A model generated the notes under the pieces. It was not told the DNA's origin. It searched no databases and saw only the letters and a list, made by a program, of their open reading frames with translations. Below, piece after piece: positions 53,928 to 64,000 of a stretch of DNA of 64,000 nucleotides. Each line of letters opens with the position of its first letter. Position 1 is the first letter of the stretch. Source of the stretch: Pseudomonas oryzihabitans NBRC 102199 (GTDB taxonomy: Bacteria > Pseudomonadota > Gammaproteobacteria > Pseudomonadales > Pseudomonadaceae); the NCBI RefSeq assembly GCF_000730625.1, contig NZ_BBIT01000010.1, forward strand, positions 1 through 64,000, written 5' to 3'. The translations under genes and the position numbers were made by a program.

Positions 53928-54944
53928 TTGAATACCCCCCAGACGCTCCAGCATTTCACCCTCGAACCCTTCGATGCCGACCGTTTCGCCAACCTGTGCG
54001 GCCAGCTCGATGAAAATCTGCGCCAGATCGAAGGCCGTCTTGGCATCGAGATCCGCAATCGCGGCAACCAGTTCGAACTGGTCGGCGATCCCGAGCGCAC
54101 CCGCGCGGCCCAGAACCTCCTGCAGCGCCTCTACCGCGAGACCGCCAGCGGCACCGCGGTGGCCCCGGAACTGGTGCACCTCTACCTGCAGGAATCCGGT
54201 CTGGAAGCCCTGCAGCAAGAGCACCGCGGCGGCGGCGACACCAGCGTGGCCCTGCGCACCAAGAAGGGCATGATCCGCCCGCGCGGCGCCAACCAGCAGC
54301 GCTACGTCAAGTCGATCCTCGATCACGACATCAACTTCGGCATAGGCCCGGCCGGTACCGGCAAGACCTATCTGGCCGTGGCCTGCGCCGTGGACGCCCT
54401 GGAGCGCGAGCAGATCCGCCGCATCTTGCTGGTGCGCCCGGCGGTGGAAGCCGGCGAGAAGCTCGGCTTCCTGCCCGGCGACCTGGCGCAGAAGATCGAC
54501 CCCTACCTGCGCCCGCTGTACGACGCCCTCTACGAGATGCTCGGCTTCGAGCAGGTGGCCAAGCTCATCGAGCGCCAGGTCATCGAGGTCGCGCCGCTGG
54601 CCTACATGCGTGGCCGCACCCTCAACAATAGCTTCATCATTCTCGACGAAAGTCAGAACACCACCCTCGAGCAGATGAAGATGTTCCTGACCCGGATCGG
54701 TTTCGGCTCCACCGCGGTGATCACCGGTGACGTCACCCAGGTCGACCTGCCGCGCGGCACCAAGTCGGGTCTCAAGCACGTCATCGAGGTCCTGCGCGAC
54801 GTGCCCGGCATCGGCTTCACCCACTTCGAGTCCAAGGACGTGGTGCGCCACCCGCTGGTGCAGCGCATCGTCGAGGCCTACGACCGCTTCGAGGCGCTGC
54901 AGGACAAGCCGCGCGCTCACGGAGAGGATCGCCATGGCGATTGA
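53928..54944 (+). CDS. ybeZ: PhoH-like ATPase YbeZ
   Basis: A 338-residue PhoH-family P-loop ATPase/RNA-helicase-like partner of the YbeY endonuclease. Walker A GPAGTGKT is at 140-147 and Walker [10 protein letters not shown] follows; the N-terminal KH-like part spans about 10-70. The likely start is TTG at 53928, matching the family N-terminus [14 protein letters not shown], since upstream in-frame starts give unrelated sequence. No good ribosome site is visible. It overlaps ybeY by 11 bases. Confidence 0.93.
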   Translation: MNTPQTLQHFTLEPFDADRFANLCGQLDENLRQIEGRLGIEIRNRGNQFELVGDPERTRAAQNLLQRLYRETASGTAVAPELVHLYLQESGLEALQQEHRGGGDTSVALRTKKGMIRPRGANQQRYVKSILDHDINFGIGPAGTGKTYLAVACAVDALEREQIRRILLVRPAVEAGEKLGFLPGDLAQKIDPYLRPLYDALYEMLGFEQVAKLIERQVIEVAPLAYMRGRTLNNSFIILDESQNTTLEQMKMFLTRIGFGSTAVITGDVTQVDLPRGTKSGLKHVIEVLRDVPGIGFTHFESKDVVRHPLVQRIVEAYDRFEALQDKPRAHGEDRHGD

Positions 54945-55389
54945 GCTGGACGCCCAGGTCGCCAGCGAGGCGGCCGACCTCCCCGAGGAGCCGGACTTAC
55001 GTCGCTGGTGTGAACTGGCCCTGCGCGCCCGCCAGGGCGATTCGGAACTCACCATCCGCCTGGTGGACGAAGACGAAGGCCGCGAGCTCAACCGCACCTG
55101 GCGGCACAAGGACTACGCCACCAACGTGCTGTCCTTTCCGGCCGACGTGCCGGACGAATTCCTCGATATCCCCCTGCTCGGCGATCTGGTGATCTGCGCC
55201 CCCGTGGTGGCGCGCGAGGCCGCCGAGCAAGGCAAGCCCGCCAAGGCGCACTGGGCGCATCTGGTCATCCATGGCTGCCTGCACCTGCTCGGCTACGATC
55301 ATCTGGAGGATGACGAAGCCGAGGAGATGGAAGAACTGGAACGCCAATTGCTCGCTGAACTGGGCTACCCCGATCCCTACGGTGAATGA
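54934..55389 (+). CDS. ybeY: Endoribonuclease YbeY, rRNA maturation factor
   Basis: A 151-residue zinc-dependent RNase needed for 16S rRNA 3'-end processing and ribosome quality control. The H3 motif [11 protein letters not shown] gives metal ligands His113, His117 and His123; NVLSFP is also conserved. GGAGAGG lies upstream of the ATG within the ybeZ 3' end, so the two overlap by 11 bases and are coupled. The corC gene follows after seven bases. Confidence 0.96.
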   Translation: MAIELDAQVASEAADLPEEPDLRRWCELALRARQGDSELTIRLVDEDEGRELNRTWRHKDYATNVLSFPADVPDEFLDIPLLGDLVICAPVVAREAAEQGKPAKAHWAHLVIHGCLHLLGYDHLEDDEAEEMEELERQLLAELGYPDPYGE

Positions 55390-55396
55390 CACACAC

Positions 55397-56233
55397 ATGA
55401 ACGAAGATCGATCAGGCACTGGGCATCGTTCCTGGCTGGAACGCATCGTCCAGGCCTTTGCCCATGAACCCAAGAGTCGCCAGGAACTGCTGGAACTGCT
55501 GCGCGAGGCGCATGAGAACAAGGTGCTCGACAGCGAAGCCCTGTCCATCGTCGAGGGCGCCATCTCGGTGGCCGACCTGCAGGTACGCGACATCATGGTG
55601 CCGCGCTCGCAGATCATCAGCATCCGCGCCCACCAGACCCCGGCGGAATTCCTGCCGGCGGTGATCGAGGCCGCCCACTCCCGCTATCCGGTGATCGGCG
55701 ACGGCCCCGACGACGTCCTCGGCCTGCTGCTGGCCAAGGACCTGCTGCCGCTGCTGCTCGACCACGAGCGCACCTTCGACCTCAAGGCGGTGCTGCGCCC
55801 GGCCACCTTCGTGCCCGAGTCCAAGCGGCTCAACGTGCTGCTGCGGGAATTCCGTTCGACCCACAGCCACATGGCCATCGTGGTGGACGAATACGGCGGC
55901 GTCGCCGGCCTGGTCACCATCGAGGACGTGCTCGAGCAGATCGTCGGCGAGATCGAGGACGAGCACGACGTGGAGGAAGAGAGCTTCATCAAGTCGCTGC
56001 CCAATGGCGACTTCGTGGTCAAGGCGCTCACCCCCATCGAGACCCTCAACGAAACCCTGGAAACCCGTTTCGCCGATGCCGAGGCCGACACCGCCGGTGG
56101 CCTGGTGATGAATCGCCTGGGTCACCTGCCCAAGCGCAACGAGGAAACGGTGATCGACGACTTCCGCTTCCGCGTGCTCAACGCCGACGGCCGCCGCATC
56201 CACCTGCTGCGCGTGACCCCGGTCAATCGGTAG
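55397..56233 (+). CDS. corC: CorC/HlyC family CBS-domain protein (YbeX)
   Basis: A 278-residue cytosolic protein with two CBS domains (about 65-190) and a C-terminal transporter-associated domain (about 205-275). It is linked to magnesium/cobalt efflux in enterobacteria and to ribosome metabolism through its constant linkage with ybeY. IMVPRSQIISI and MAIVVDEYGGVAGLVTIEDVLEQIVGEIEDE are hallmark segments. It is followed by a perfect REP hairpin before lnt. Confidence 0.94.
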   Translation: MNEDRSGTGHRSWLERIVQAFAHEPKSRQELLELLREAHENKVLDSEALSIVEGAISVADLQVRDIMVPRSQIISIRAHQTPAEFLPAVIEAAHSRYPVIGDGPDDVLGLLLAKDLLPLLLDHERTFDLKAVLRPATFVPESKRLNVLLREFRSTHSHMAIVVDEYGGVAGLVTIEDVLEQIVGEIEDEHDVEEESFIKSLPNGDFVVKALTPIETLNETLETRFADAEADTAGGLVMNRLGHLPKRNEETVIDDFRFRVLNADGRRIHLLRVTPVNR

Positions 56234-56268
56234 CGCCCTTACCCCCTCTCCCCCTTCAGGGATTGTTT

Positions 56269-56334
56269 AATCGCGGCCATGGGCCGCTCCTACAAGAGCT
56301 TGACATCCTGTAGGAGCGGCCCATGGCCGCGATT
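56269..56334. repeat. Inverted REP pair (REPIN-like) with 26-bp perfect arms
   Basis: Two REP units (56269-56294 and 56309-56334) are exact reverse complements over 26 bases with a 14-base spacer AGAGCTTGACATCC. Each arm contains GCGGCCATGGGCCGCTCC. It sits in the corC-lnt gap. In RNA it would fold into a very stable hairpin. Single copies of the same unit occur at 70-93, 134-153 and 41556-41580. Confidence 0.92.
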
Positions 56335-56460
56335 GCCCTTCGCCTGAACACTCCTTTCTTCACCCGGACTGCGATCTGCCTCGCTCCCCGCACACGCCTT
56401 TGGCACTCCCCCGCGGCGGCGAGTAAGCTTGCGCAGCCTCGATCGGACCAAGGATTTTCG

Positions 56461-58008
56461 ATGCGCTGGATCTCTCAACCCGGCTGGAAGGGCAACCTTC
56501 TGGCGCTCTTCGCTGGTGCCCTCACGCCCCTGGCGCTGGCCCCCTTCAACATCTGGCCGCTGGCGCTGCTGTCCGCCGCCCTCTTCTACCTGGGCCTCAA
56601 GGGTCTTGGTGTCTGGCGCGCCCTGCTGCGCGGCTGGTGCTACGGCTTCGGCGCCTTTCTCGCCGGCACCAGCTGGATCTACGTCAGCATCCACACCTAT
56701 GGCGCCGCGCCGGTACCCCTGGCGCTCTTTCTCACCGTAGGCTTCTGCGCCGGTATCGCCCTGTTCTTCGCCCTGCCGGCCGCGCTCTGGGCGCTGTGCC
56801 TGAGACGCAACCAGGCGCCCCTGGGCGACGCCCTCACCTTTGCCGGCCTCTGGTTCGCCCTGGAACTGTTCCGCAGCTGGGCGCTGACCGGCTTTCCCTG
56901 GCTGCTGCTCGGCTACAGCCAGCTCAACGGCCCCCTGCAGGGCCTGGCGCCGCTGGGTGGCGTCTGGCTGATCTCCGCCGCGCTGGCCTTTACCGCAGCG
57001 CTGCTGGTCAACGCCCCGCGCCTGATCATGCGGCCGCTCGCCCTGGTCGCGGGCCTGGTGCTGGTGGCCCTGCCGTGGGTGGCCGGCGACGTCTTCAAGG
57101 GCCAGGTCTGGACGCAACCCGCCGGCGCGCCGCTCAAGGTCGCCGGGGTCCAGGGCAACATCGCCCAGGAACTCAAGTGGAATCCCGACCACGCCCGCGC
57201 CACCCTGGCGCTCTATCGCGACCGCACCGCCGAGCAGACCGATGCCGACCTCGTGGTCTGGCCGGAAAACGCCATTCCCGTGCTGCGCGAATACGTCAGT
57301 GACTTCCTCGCCGCCGAAGGCGCCCAGGTGGCGGCCCATGGCGGCGCCCTGGTGACCGGCCTGCCGGCGCGGGAACGCGACGCCGACGGCGATTCGCGCT
57401 ATTTCAACAGCATCACCGCGGTCGGCAACGGCTCGGGCACCTACTACAAGCAGAAGCTGGTGCCCTTTGGCGAATACGTGCCGCTGCAGGACTACTTGCG
57501 CGGCCTGATCGGCTTCTTCGACCTGCCCATGTCCGACTTCGTCCGTGGTCCCGAGCAGCAGGAACCGCTGCTGGTGAAGGGCTATCGCGTGGCGCCCTAC
57601 ATCTGCTACGAGGTGGTCTATCCGGAATTCGTCGCCAGCATGGCGGCCCGGAGTCAGCTGCTGCTCACCATCAGCAACGACACCTGGTTCGGCAAGTCCA
57701 TCGGACCGCAACAGCACCTGCAGATGGCGCAGATGCGCGCCCTGGAAAGCGGGCGCTGGCTGGTACGGGTCACCAACGACGGCATTACCGCCCTGGTCGA
57801 TCCCTTCGGTCGCATCAGCCGGCAGATCCCGGCCTTCGAGGTCGGCGTGCTGCAGGGCACCGTGGTGCCCATGGACGGCCTGACGCCCTATCTGCACTAC
57901 CGCCTCTGGCCGCTGGGGATCTTTTCCGCCCTAGTGCTGCTCTGGGGTCTGCTAATGCGTCGGCAGGATCGCCCGGAAGAGACGCCGCTGGTGGTCACCC
58001 AGAGCTAG
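56461..58008 (+). CDS. lnt: Apolipoprotein N-acyltransferase
   Basis: A 515-residue inner-membrane enzyme that N-acylates lipoproteins in the last maturation step. The N-terminal 190 residues have six or more transmembrane helices. The periplasmic nitrilase-like domain carries the triad Glu269 (VWPENAIP), Lys330 (YYKQKLVPFGEY) and Cys382 (APYICYEVVYPE). A last helix (about 483-503) returns to the membrane. ATG 56461 is chosen because it precedes the first membrane helix; the frame to 56323 enters the REP pair. Confidence 0.95.
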   Translation: MRWISQPGWKGNLLALFAGALTPLALAPFNIWPLALLSAALFYLGLKGLGVWRALLRGWCYGFGAFLAGTSWIYVSIHTYGAAPVPLALFLTVGFCAGIALFFALPAALWALCLRRNQAPLGDALTFAGLWFALELFRSWALTGFPWLLLGYSQLNGPLQGLAPLGGVWLISAALAFTAALLVNAPRLIMRPLALVAGLVLVALPWVAGDVFKGQVWTQPAGAPLKVAGVQGNIAQELKWNPDHARATLALYRDRTAEQTDADLVVWPENAIPVLREYVSDFLAAEGAQVAAHGGALVTGLPARERDADGDSRYFNSITAVGNGSGTYYKQKLVPFGEYVPLQDYLRGLIGFFDLPMSDFVRGPEQQEPLLVKGYRVAPYICYEVVYPEFVASMAARSQLLLTISNDTWFGKSIGPQQHLQMAQMRALESGRWLVRVTNDGITALVDPFGRISRQIPAFEVGVLQGTVVPMDGLTPYLHYRLWPLGIFSALVLLWGLLMRRQDRPEETPLVVTQS

Positions 58009-58015
58009 GCGCGCG

Positions 58016-58777
58016 TCAGCGATAGGCGAGCGGATAGAGAAGTAGTCCGGCAGCCTCGTTGAGCAACTGGGCGGTCTGCTCGACCGCCTTGGCTTCCGGT
58101 AGCCAGCCACCGAAGGGCCGGGCATTGGCGACGCCGATGAAGCCCATGGGCGCGGCCACCACGGCGAAGCCCTGCCGTTCGAAACACCAGCGCGAACGAG
58201 CCATGTGATAGGCCTGGGTCACCAGCACCACCCGCTTGACCCCGGCCTCGCGCAGCAGCGGCGCACTCAGGGTGGCGTTTTCCCAGGTGGTGCGACTGCC
58301 CCCTTCCTGCCAGCGCACCGGCACCCCCAGGTCGCGTTCCATCACCTCGGTCATCAGCGCCGCCTCGCTCAGTGGACGGTCATGGGGCGAGCCCCCGGTG
58401 ATCAGCACCGGCAGGCCGCTGGCCTTGGCCAGCCGCGCCGCATAGCGCAGCCGCTCCACCGCCAGGTGGCTGGCGGCATCGCCCGCCCAGCCCGGATCGT
58501 CCACTTCGCGACCGGCGCCCAGCACCACGATGGCATCGGCCTGCTGCGCAAGCGTCGCCCAGCGCGCCTCGGGCAGGGCGGCATCGCGCTCCAGCAGGCG
58601 CCCGCCGGTCTCCACCACGACCGGCAGGGTACTGGCCCAGAGGCCCAGCAGACCGCCCAGGAAGCAGACCAGCCCCAGGCGCGGATAGCGACGACGCAAC
58701 CACCAGCCCAGCAACAGGAGCAGCAGCAGGCCGCCCGGTGGCAGCAGCAGTTGCTTGAAGAAATAGCGCAGACCCAT
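58016..58777 (-). CDS. YdcF/SanA-type DUF218 membrane protein
   Basis: A 253-residue protein of the DUF218 (YdcF/ElyC) family. Two hydrophobic helices fill about residues 8-55. The DUF218 domain follows with DAIVVLGAG, LPVLITGGSPHDRPLSEA, SRTTWENA and VTQAYHMARSRWCFERQG. Family members affect envelope or peptidoglycan precursor metabolism; the substrate is unknown. GGAGG is four bases before the ATG. It is convergent with lnt (7-base gap) and follows the zinc-ribbon gene by 41 bases. Confidence 0.92.
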   Translation of the reverse strand: MGLRYFFKQLLLPPGGLLLLLLLGWWLRRRYPRLGLVCFLGGLLGLWASTLPVVVETGGRLLERDAALPEARWATLAQQADAIVVLGAGREVDDPGWAGDAASHLAVERLRYAARLAKASGLPVLITGGSPHDRPLSEAALMTEVMERDLGVPVRWQEGGSRTTWENATLSAPLLREAGVKRVVLVTQAYHMARSRWCFERQGFAVVAAPMGFIGVANARPFGGWLPEAKAVEQTAQLLNEAAGLLLYPLAYR

Positions 58778-58818
58778 GGTCCCTCCGGTCGGGGGCGACC
58801 TCCGGGTCGCGGCGGCGC

Positions 58819-59142
58819 CTAGTGTAGGGGAGCGCCGACCGGGGCAGAAGGACTCTCGACCAGCAGTCGTCGACCCTGACACCGCGGGCAGAAGGCACCC
58901 GCCGGCTGGACCCGGCCACAGCCCAGGCAGCAGGCCATGGCGGCGTCGGCCGCCTGATGGCGCGCCAGCCAGCGCTTGACCAGGGCGTATTCGGCCGGAC
59001 TCAGGCCCTGCACCTCGATTTCCTCATCGGCTTTGTCATAGAGGCGCTCCTGGGTAGCCGCCTCATCCAGCGCCAGCGCCAGGCGCCGTTGCAGGCGCAC
59101 GTCGACGGGCAGCTTTTCGGACTCGCGTCGAAACTTTCCCAT
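58819..59142 (-). CDS. Zinc-ribbon protein of unknown function
   Basis: A 107-residue small protein with a C-terminal four-cysteine zinc ribbon CLGCGRVQPAGAFCPRC (about 71-87), preceded by a helical, charged region (LQRRLALALDEAATQERLYDKADEEIE). A conserved gene in this position between lnt and leuS is known in pseudomonads. An in-frame ATG at 59154 directly touches the GGGAGG sequence and is less likely; the ATG at 59142 is 12 bases from it. Function unknown. Confidence 0.82.
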   Translation of the reverse strand: MGKFRRESEKLPVDVRLQRRLALALDEAATQERLYDKADEEIEVQGLSPAEYALVKRWLARHQAADAAMACCLGCGRVQPAGAFCPRCQGRRLLVESPSAPVGAPLH

Positions 59143-59166
59143 GATGGCGATCATCCTCCCGAATAA

Positions 59167-61983
<2,817 letters not shown>

Positions 61984-62008
61984 GACACGCGAACGGAGCA
62001 GACAACAG

Positions 62009-62623
62009 ATGAAGAAACGGATTCTCCCCGGCCTTGCGGTAGTCGGCCTGGCGACCCTGCTGACCGCCTGCGGCTTCCAGCTGCGTGGCACCGGCGAAAC
62101 CCGCCTGAGCCTCACCGAGCTGAACCTGACGGCGCGCGACGCCTATGGTCAGACCGTCAAGGACGTCCGCGACATGCTGGACGACGCCCATGTGCGGGTC
62201 ACCTCGGGCGCGCCCTACACTCTGGATCTGGGCGGCGAAGCCCAGAGCGAGCGCACCGCCAGCTACACCAGCGGCGCCCGCAGTGCCGAGGTCGAGCTGA
62301 CCACCCGTCAGCCCTACAGCATCATTGGCAAGAACCAGGCGGTGCTGGTCAGCGACTACCTGGAAACCCAGCGCTACTACGTGACCGACCAGAACAACAT
62401 CGTTGGTTCCGAACAGCAGAAGGACCAGTTGCGCCGCGAAATGCGTCGCGAGCTGGTGCAACAGCTGGCCGCCCGCCTGCAGGCCGTGACGCCGGAGCGC
62501 CTGGAGAAGCTGCAGCGCGACGCCGATGCCCGTGCCGCCGCCAAGGCCGAAGCCGACCGCCGCGCCCGCGAGTCCGCCCCGCCGCAGCAGTCGCCGATCG
62601 ACATCCCCACCCCCGCGCGCTAA
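62009..62623 (+). CDS. lptE: LPS-assembly lipoprotein
   Basis: A 204-residue outer-membrane lipoprotein that plugs the LptD barrel in LPS export. The signal peptide ends in the lipobox LLTA-Cys21, followed by GFQLRGTG, the typical mature N-terminus. The C-terminal third is charged, with a proline-rich end (PPQQSPIDIPTPAR). GGAG is upstream of the ATG. It stands between leuS and holA as in most gammaproteobacteria. Confidence 0.95.
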   Translation: MKKRILPGLAVVGLATLLTACGFQLRGTGETRLSLTELNLTARDAYGQTVKDVRDMLDDAHVRVTSGAPYTLDLGGEAQSERTASYTSGARSAEVELTTRQPYSIIGKNQAVLVSDYLETQRYYVTDQNNIVGSEQQKDQLRREMRRELVQQLAARLQAVTPERLEKLQRDADARAAAKAEADRRARESAPPQQSPIDIPTPAR

Positions 62624-62632
62624 GCGCCGCAT

Positions 62633-62655
62633 CCGGAGCCGCAAGGCTCCGGTTT
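62633..62655 (+). terminator. Hairpin between lptE and holA
   Basis: CCGGAGCC-GCAA-GGCTCCGG is a perfect 8-bp stem with a stable GCAA tetraloop, followed by TTT. The short T tract suggests partial termination ahead of holA. Confidence 0.6.
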
Positions 62656-62671
62656 GCCCTTCCGGTTCAGC

Positions 62672-63709
62672 ATGAAACTCAACGCCAACCAGCTCGGCAA
62701 GCAGCTCCAGGGCTCGCTGGCCGCCGTCTATGCCGTCAGCGGCGACGAGCCGCTGCTCTGCCAGGAAGCCAGCGACGCCATTCGCGGCGCGGCCCGCGCC
62801 CAGGGCTTCGACGAGCGCGAGGTCTTCGACGTCGATGCCGGTTTCGACTGGGGTCGTCTCTATGAGGCCGGCGCCAGCCTCTCGCTGTTCGCCCAGAAGC
62901 GCATCCTCGAATTGCGCCTGCCCACCGGCAAGCCGGGCGACAAGGGCTCCGCCGCCCTGCTCGACTACCTGGCCCGCCCCGCCGAAGACACCCTGCTGCT
63001 GATCAGCCTGCCGCGCCTGGATGCCGCCGCCCAGAAGACCAAGTGGGCCAAGGCCCTGCTGGAGCACCCGCAGACGCAATTCGTGCAGATCTGGCCCGTG
63101 GAACTGGCGCAGCTGCCGCAGTGGATCAACCAGCGCCTGTCGCGCCTGGGGCTGGCGGCCACCCCCGAGGCGGTCGAACTGATCGCCGAGCGGGTGGAAG
63201 GCAATCTGCTGGCCGCGGCCCAGGAGATCGAAAAGCTCCGCCTGCTCATCGAAGGCTCCCAGGTGGATGCCGAGACCGTGCGCGCCTCGGTGGCCGACAG
63301 TGCCCGCTACGACGTCTTCGGCCTGCTGGACGCCGCCCTGGCAGGCGATGCGGAACATGCCCTGCGCATCCTCGAAGGCCTGCGCGGCGAAGGCGTGGAA
63401 GCCGCCGTAGTGCTCTGGGCCCTGGCCCGGGAGCTGCGCCTGCTGGCCAACCTCGCCCATCTGCAGGAAAGCGGCACGCCGCTGGAGCGCGCCTTCACCC
63501 AGGTCAAACCGCCGGTGTGGGACAAGCGGCGGCCGCTGGTCAGTCGGGCCCTGCAGCGCCAGGGTGCGCGCCGCCTGGAAGCCCTGCTGCGCGAAGCCCA
63601 GGTCGCCGACGAACAGATCAAGGGCCAGGCACCCGGCGAGGTCTGGCTGACCCTGGCCAGCCTGGCGCTGACGCTCGCCGGCAAGCGGCTGGCCCTGCCC
63701 AGGTCCTGA
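62672..63709 (+). CDS. holA: DNA polymerase III delta subunit
   Basis: A 345-residue clamp-loader subunit that opens the beta clamp. The N-terminal P-loop-like domain has VYAVSGDEPLLCQEA, and the segment SLSLFAQKRILELRLP contains the beta-interacting helix (SLFA). The C-terminal collar domain holds DVFGLLDAALAGDAEHALRIL. ATG 62672 gives the normal N-terminus MKLNANQL. arfA follows on the same strand after 88 bases. Confidence 0.96.
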   Translation: MKLNANQLGKQLQGSLAAVYAVSGDEPLLCQEASDAIRGAARAQGFDEREVFDVDAGFDWGRLYEAGASLSLFAQKRILELRLPTGKPGDKGSAALLDYLARPAEDTLLLISLPRLDAAAQKTKWAKALLEHPQTQFVQIWPVELAQLPQWINQRLSRLGLAATPEAVELIAERVEGNLLAAAQEIEKLRLLIEGSQVDAETVRASVADSARYDVFGLLDAALAGDAEHALRILEGLRGEGVEAAVVLWALARELRLLANLAHLQESGTPLERAFTQVKPPVWDKRRPLVSRALQRQGARRLEALLREAQVADEQIKGQAPGEVWLTLASLALTLAGKRLALPRS

Positions 63710-63797
63710 CGCTGGCCGCGCCTTGCAATCCACGGCCCTTGCAATAGACTGGCGCGCCCCCATCAAGGGGGAGTCCCCAACCCTCGGAGCACGCACC

Positions 63798-63959
63798 ATG
63801 GCCAAGAAATACAGCCGCGGCCCCAACAAGGCCAAGGTCCTCGTCAGCGATCCCCGATATCGCGCCCGCCAGGAAAAGCCTGCCAAGGGCAAAGGCAGCT
63901 ACCGCCGCGAAGCCTTCTCGTTGCAAGACGAGAAGGCTTCGGTCTTTCTGGCCGCCTGA
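63798..63959 (+). CDS. arfA: Alternative ribosome-rescue factor A
   Basis: A 53-residue basic protein matching ArfA, which recruits RF2 to ribosomes stalled on nonstop mRNA when trans-translation fails. The core SDPRYRARQEK and KGKGSYRREAF is the family signature. GGAG lies upstream of the ATG. The 3' part of the gene contains a perfect 13-bp inverted repeat (63908-63941), so RNase III cleavage or termination within the coding sequence would leave a nonstop message; the shortened protein would be the active form, as in E. coli. It lies next to holA as in P. aeruginosa. Confidence 0.88.
   Translation: MAKKYSRGPNKAKVLVSDPRYRARQEKPAKGKGSYRREAFSLQDEKASVFLAA
63908..63941 (+). promoter_or_regulatory. 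Intragenic hairpin in arfA
   Basis: CGAAGCCTTCTCG (63908-63920) and CGAGAAGGCTTCG (63929-63941) are exact reverse complements around the loop TTGCAAGA, followed by GTCTTTCTGG. It lies within codons 37-48 of arfA, before the stop. This fits the RNase III/terminator structure that places arfA under tmRNA control. The remaining bases to the window end hold no visible gene. Confidence 0.88.
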
Positions 63960-64000
63960 AAGCCGCGTCCAGACGCCAGCACCCGGGCCGTGCTAAGGTG

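Overview
The window is a contiguous stretch of a GC-rich Pseudomonas chromosome. The right third (about 41.8-64.0 kb) keeps the gene order amn / thiD-thiE-hemL-TPR-DUF1820-miaB-ybeZ-ybeY-corC-lnt-(zinc ribbon)-(YdcF)-leuS-lptE-holA-arfA, which I recall from the PA3970-PA3990 region of P. aeruginosa. speC next to a piuA/piuC-like iron locus likewise recalls the PA4513-PA4519 neighbourhood. The many sugar-acid genes and the REP families would suit a plant or soil pseudomonad such as the P. oryzihabitans group, but that is inference. I saw no rRNA, tRNA, CRISPR array, prophage or intact insertion sequence.

Layout. 0.16-4.1 kb: a leftward two-gene DNA-repair operon with a FAN1-type VRR-NUC nuclease translationally coupled to an XPD/DinG-type iron-sulphur helicase that itself carries a nuclease-like N-terminus. 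4.2-8.0 kb: glucarate dehydratase and a periplasmic GH3 beta-glucosidase, followed by a REP-rich gap. 8.4-14.8 kb: a LysR-controlled island with a D-lactate dehydrogenase, an MFS anion transporter, an iron alcohol dehydrogenase and a carbon-nitrogen hydrolase. 15.0-20.8 kb: a chemoreceptor with a FliA promoter, a BetT-type transporter, and an AraC regulator with a LysE exporter. 20.9-24.6 kb: a LacI regulator, a GudP-type transporter and an L-talarate/galactarate dehydratase. 24.7-28.5 kb: a sigma-54 two-component system followed by a duplicated, proline-rich exported protein behind a canonical sigma-54 promoter. 28.5-34.4 kb: an aminotransferase, an AFG1/ZapE ATPase, a persulfide-dioxygenase-like MBL protein, two KGG-repeat stress proteins and small membrane proteins. 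34.4-41.2 kb: a TonB receptor, PiuC dioxygenase and PepSY-flavodoxin-reductase, then ornithine decarboxylase. 41.8-64.0 kb: mostly housekeeping genes.

How the parts work together. The perfect 15-bp palindrome AGTCATACGATGACT lies inside the promoter spacer of the LacI gene (about 20.9 kb). It occurs again upstream of the distant glucarate dehydratase (4.22 kb), so two separated aldarate loci are probably one regulon. The sigma-54 kinase/regulator pair is followed by two TGTCCG-type sites spaced 21 bp apart and a -24/-12 promoter, pointing to the exported protein as its target.

A pair of 142-bp structured repeats (17.1 and 27.4 kb) abuts stop codons. The two copies differ by compensatory base-pair changes, which suggests selection on a folded RNA. 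At the right edge arfA carries a perfect 13-bp inverted repeat inside its coding sequence, the hallmark of the nonstop-mRNA control of that ribosome-rescue factor.
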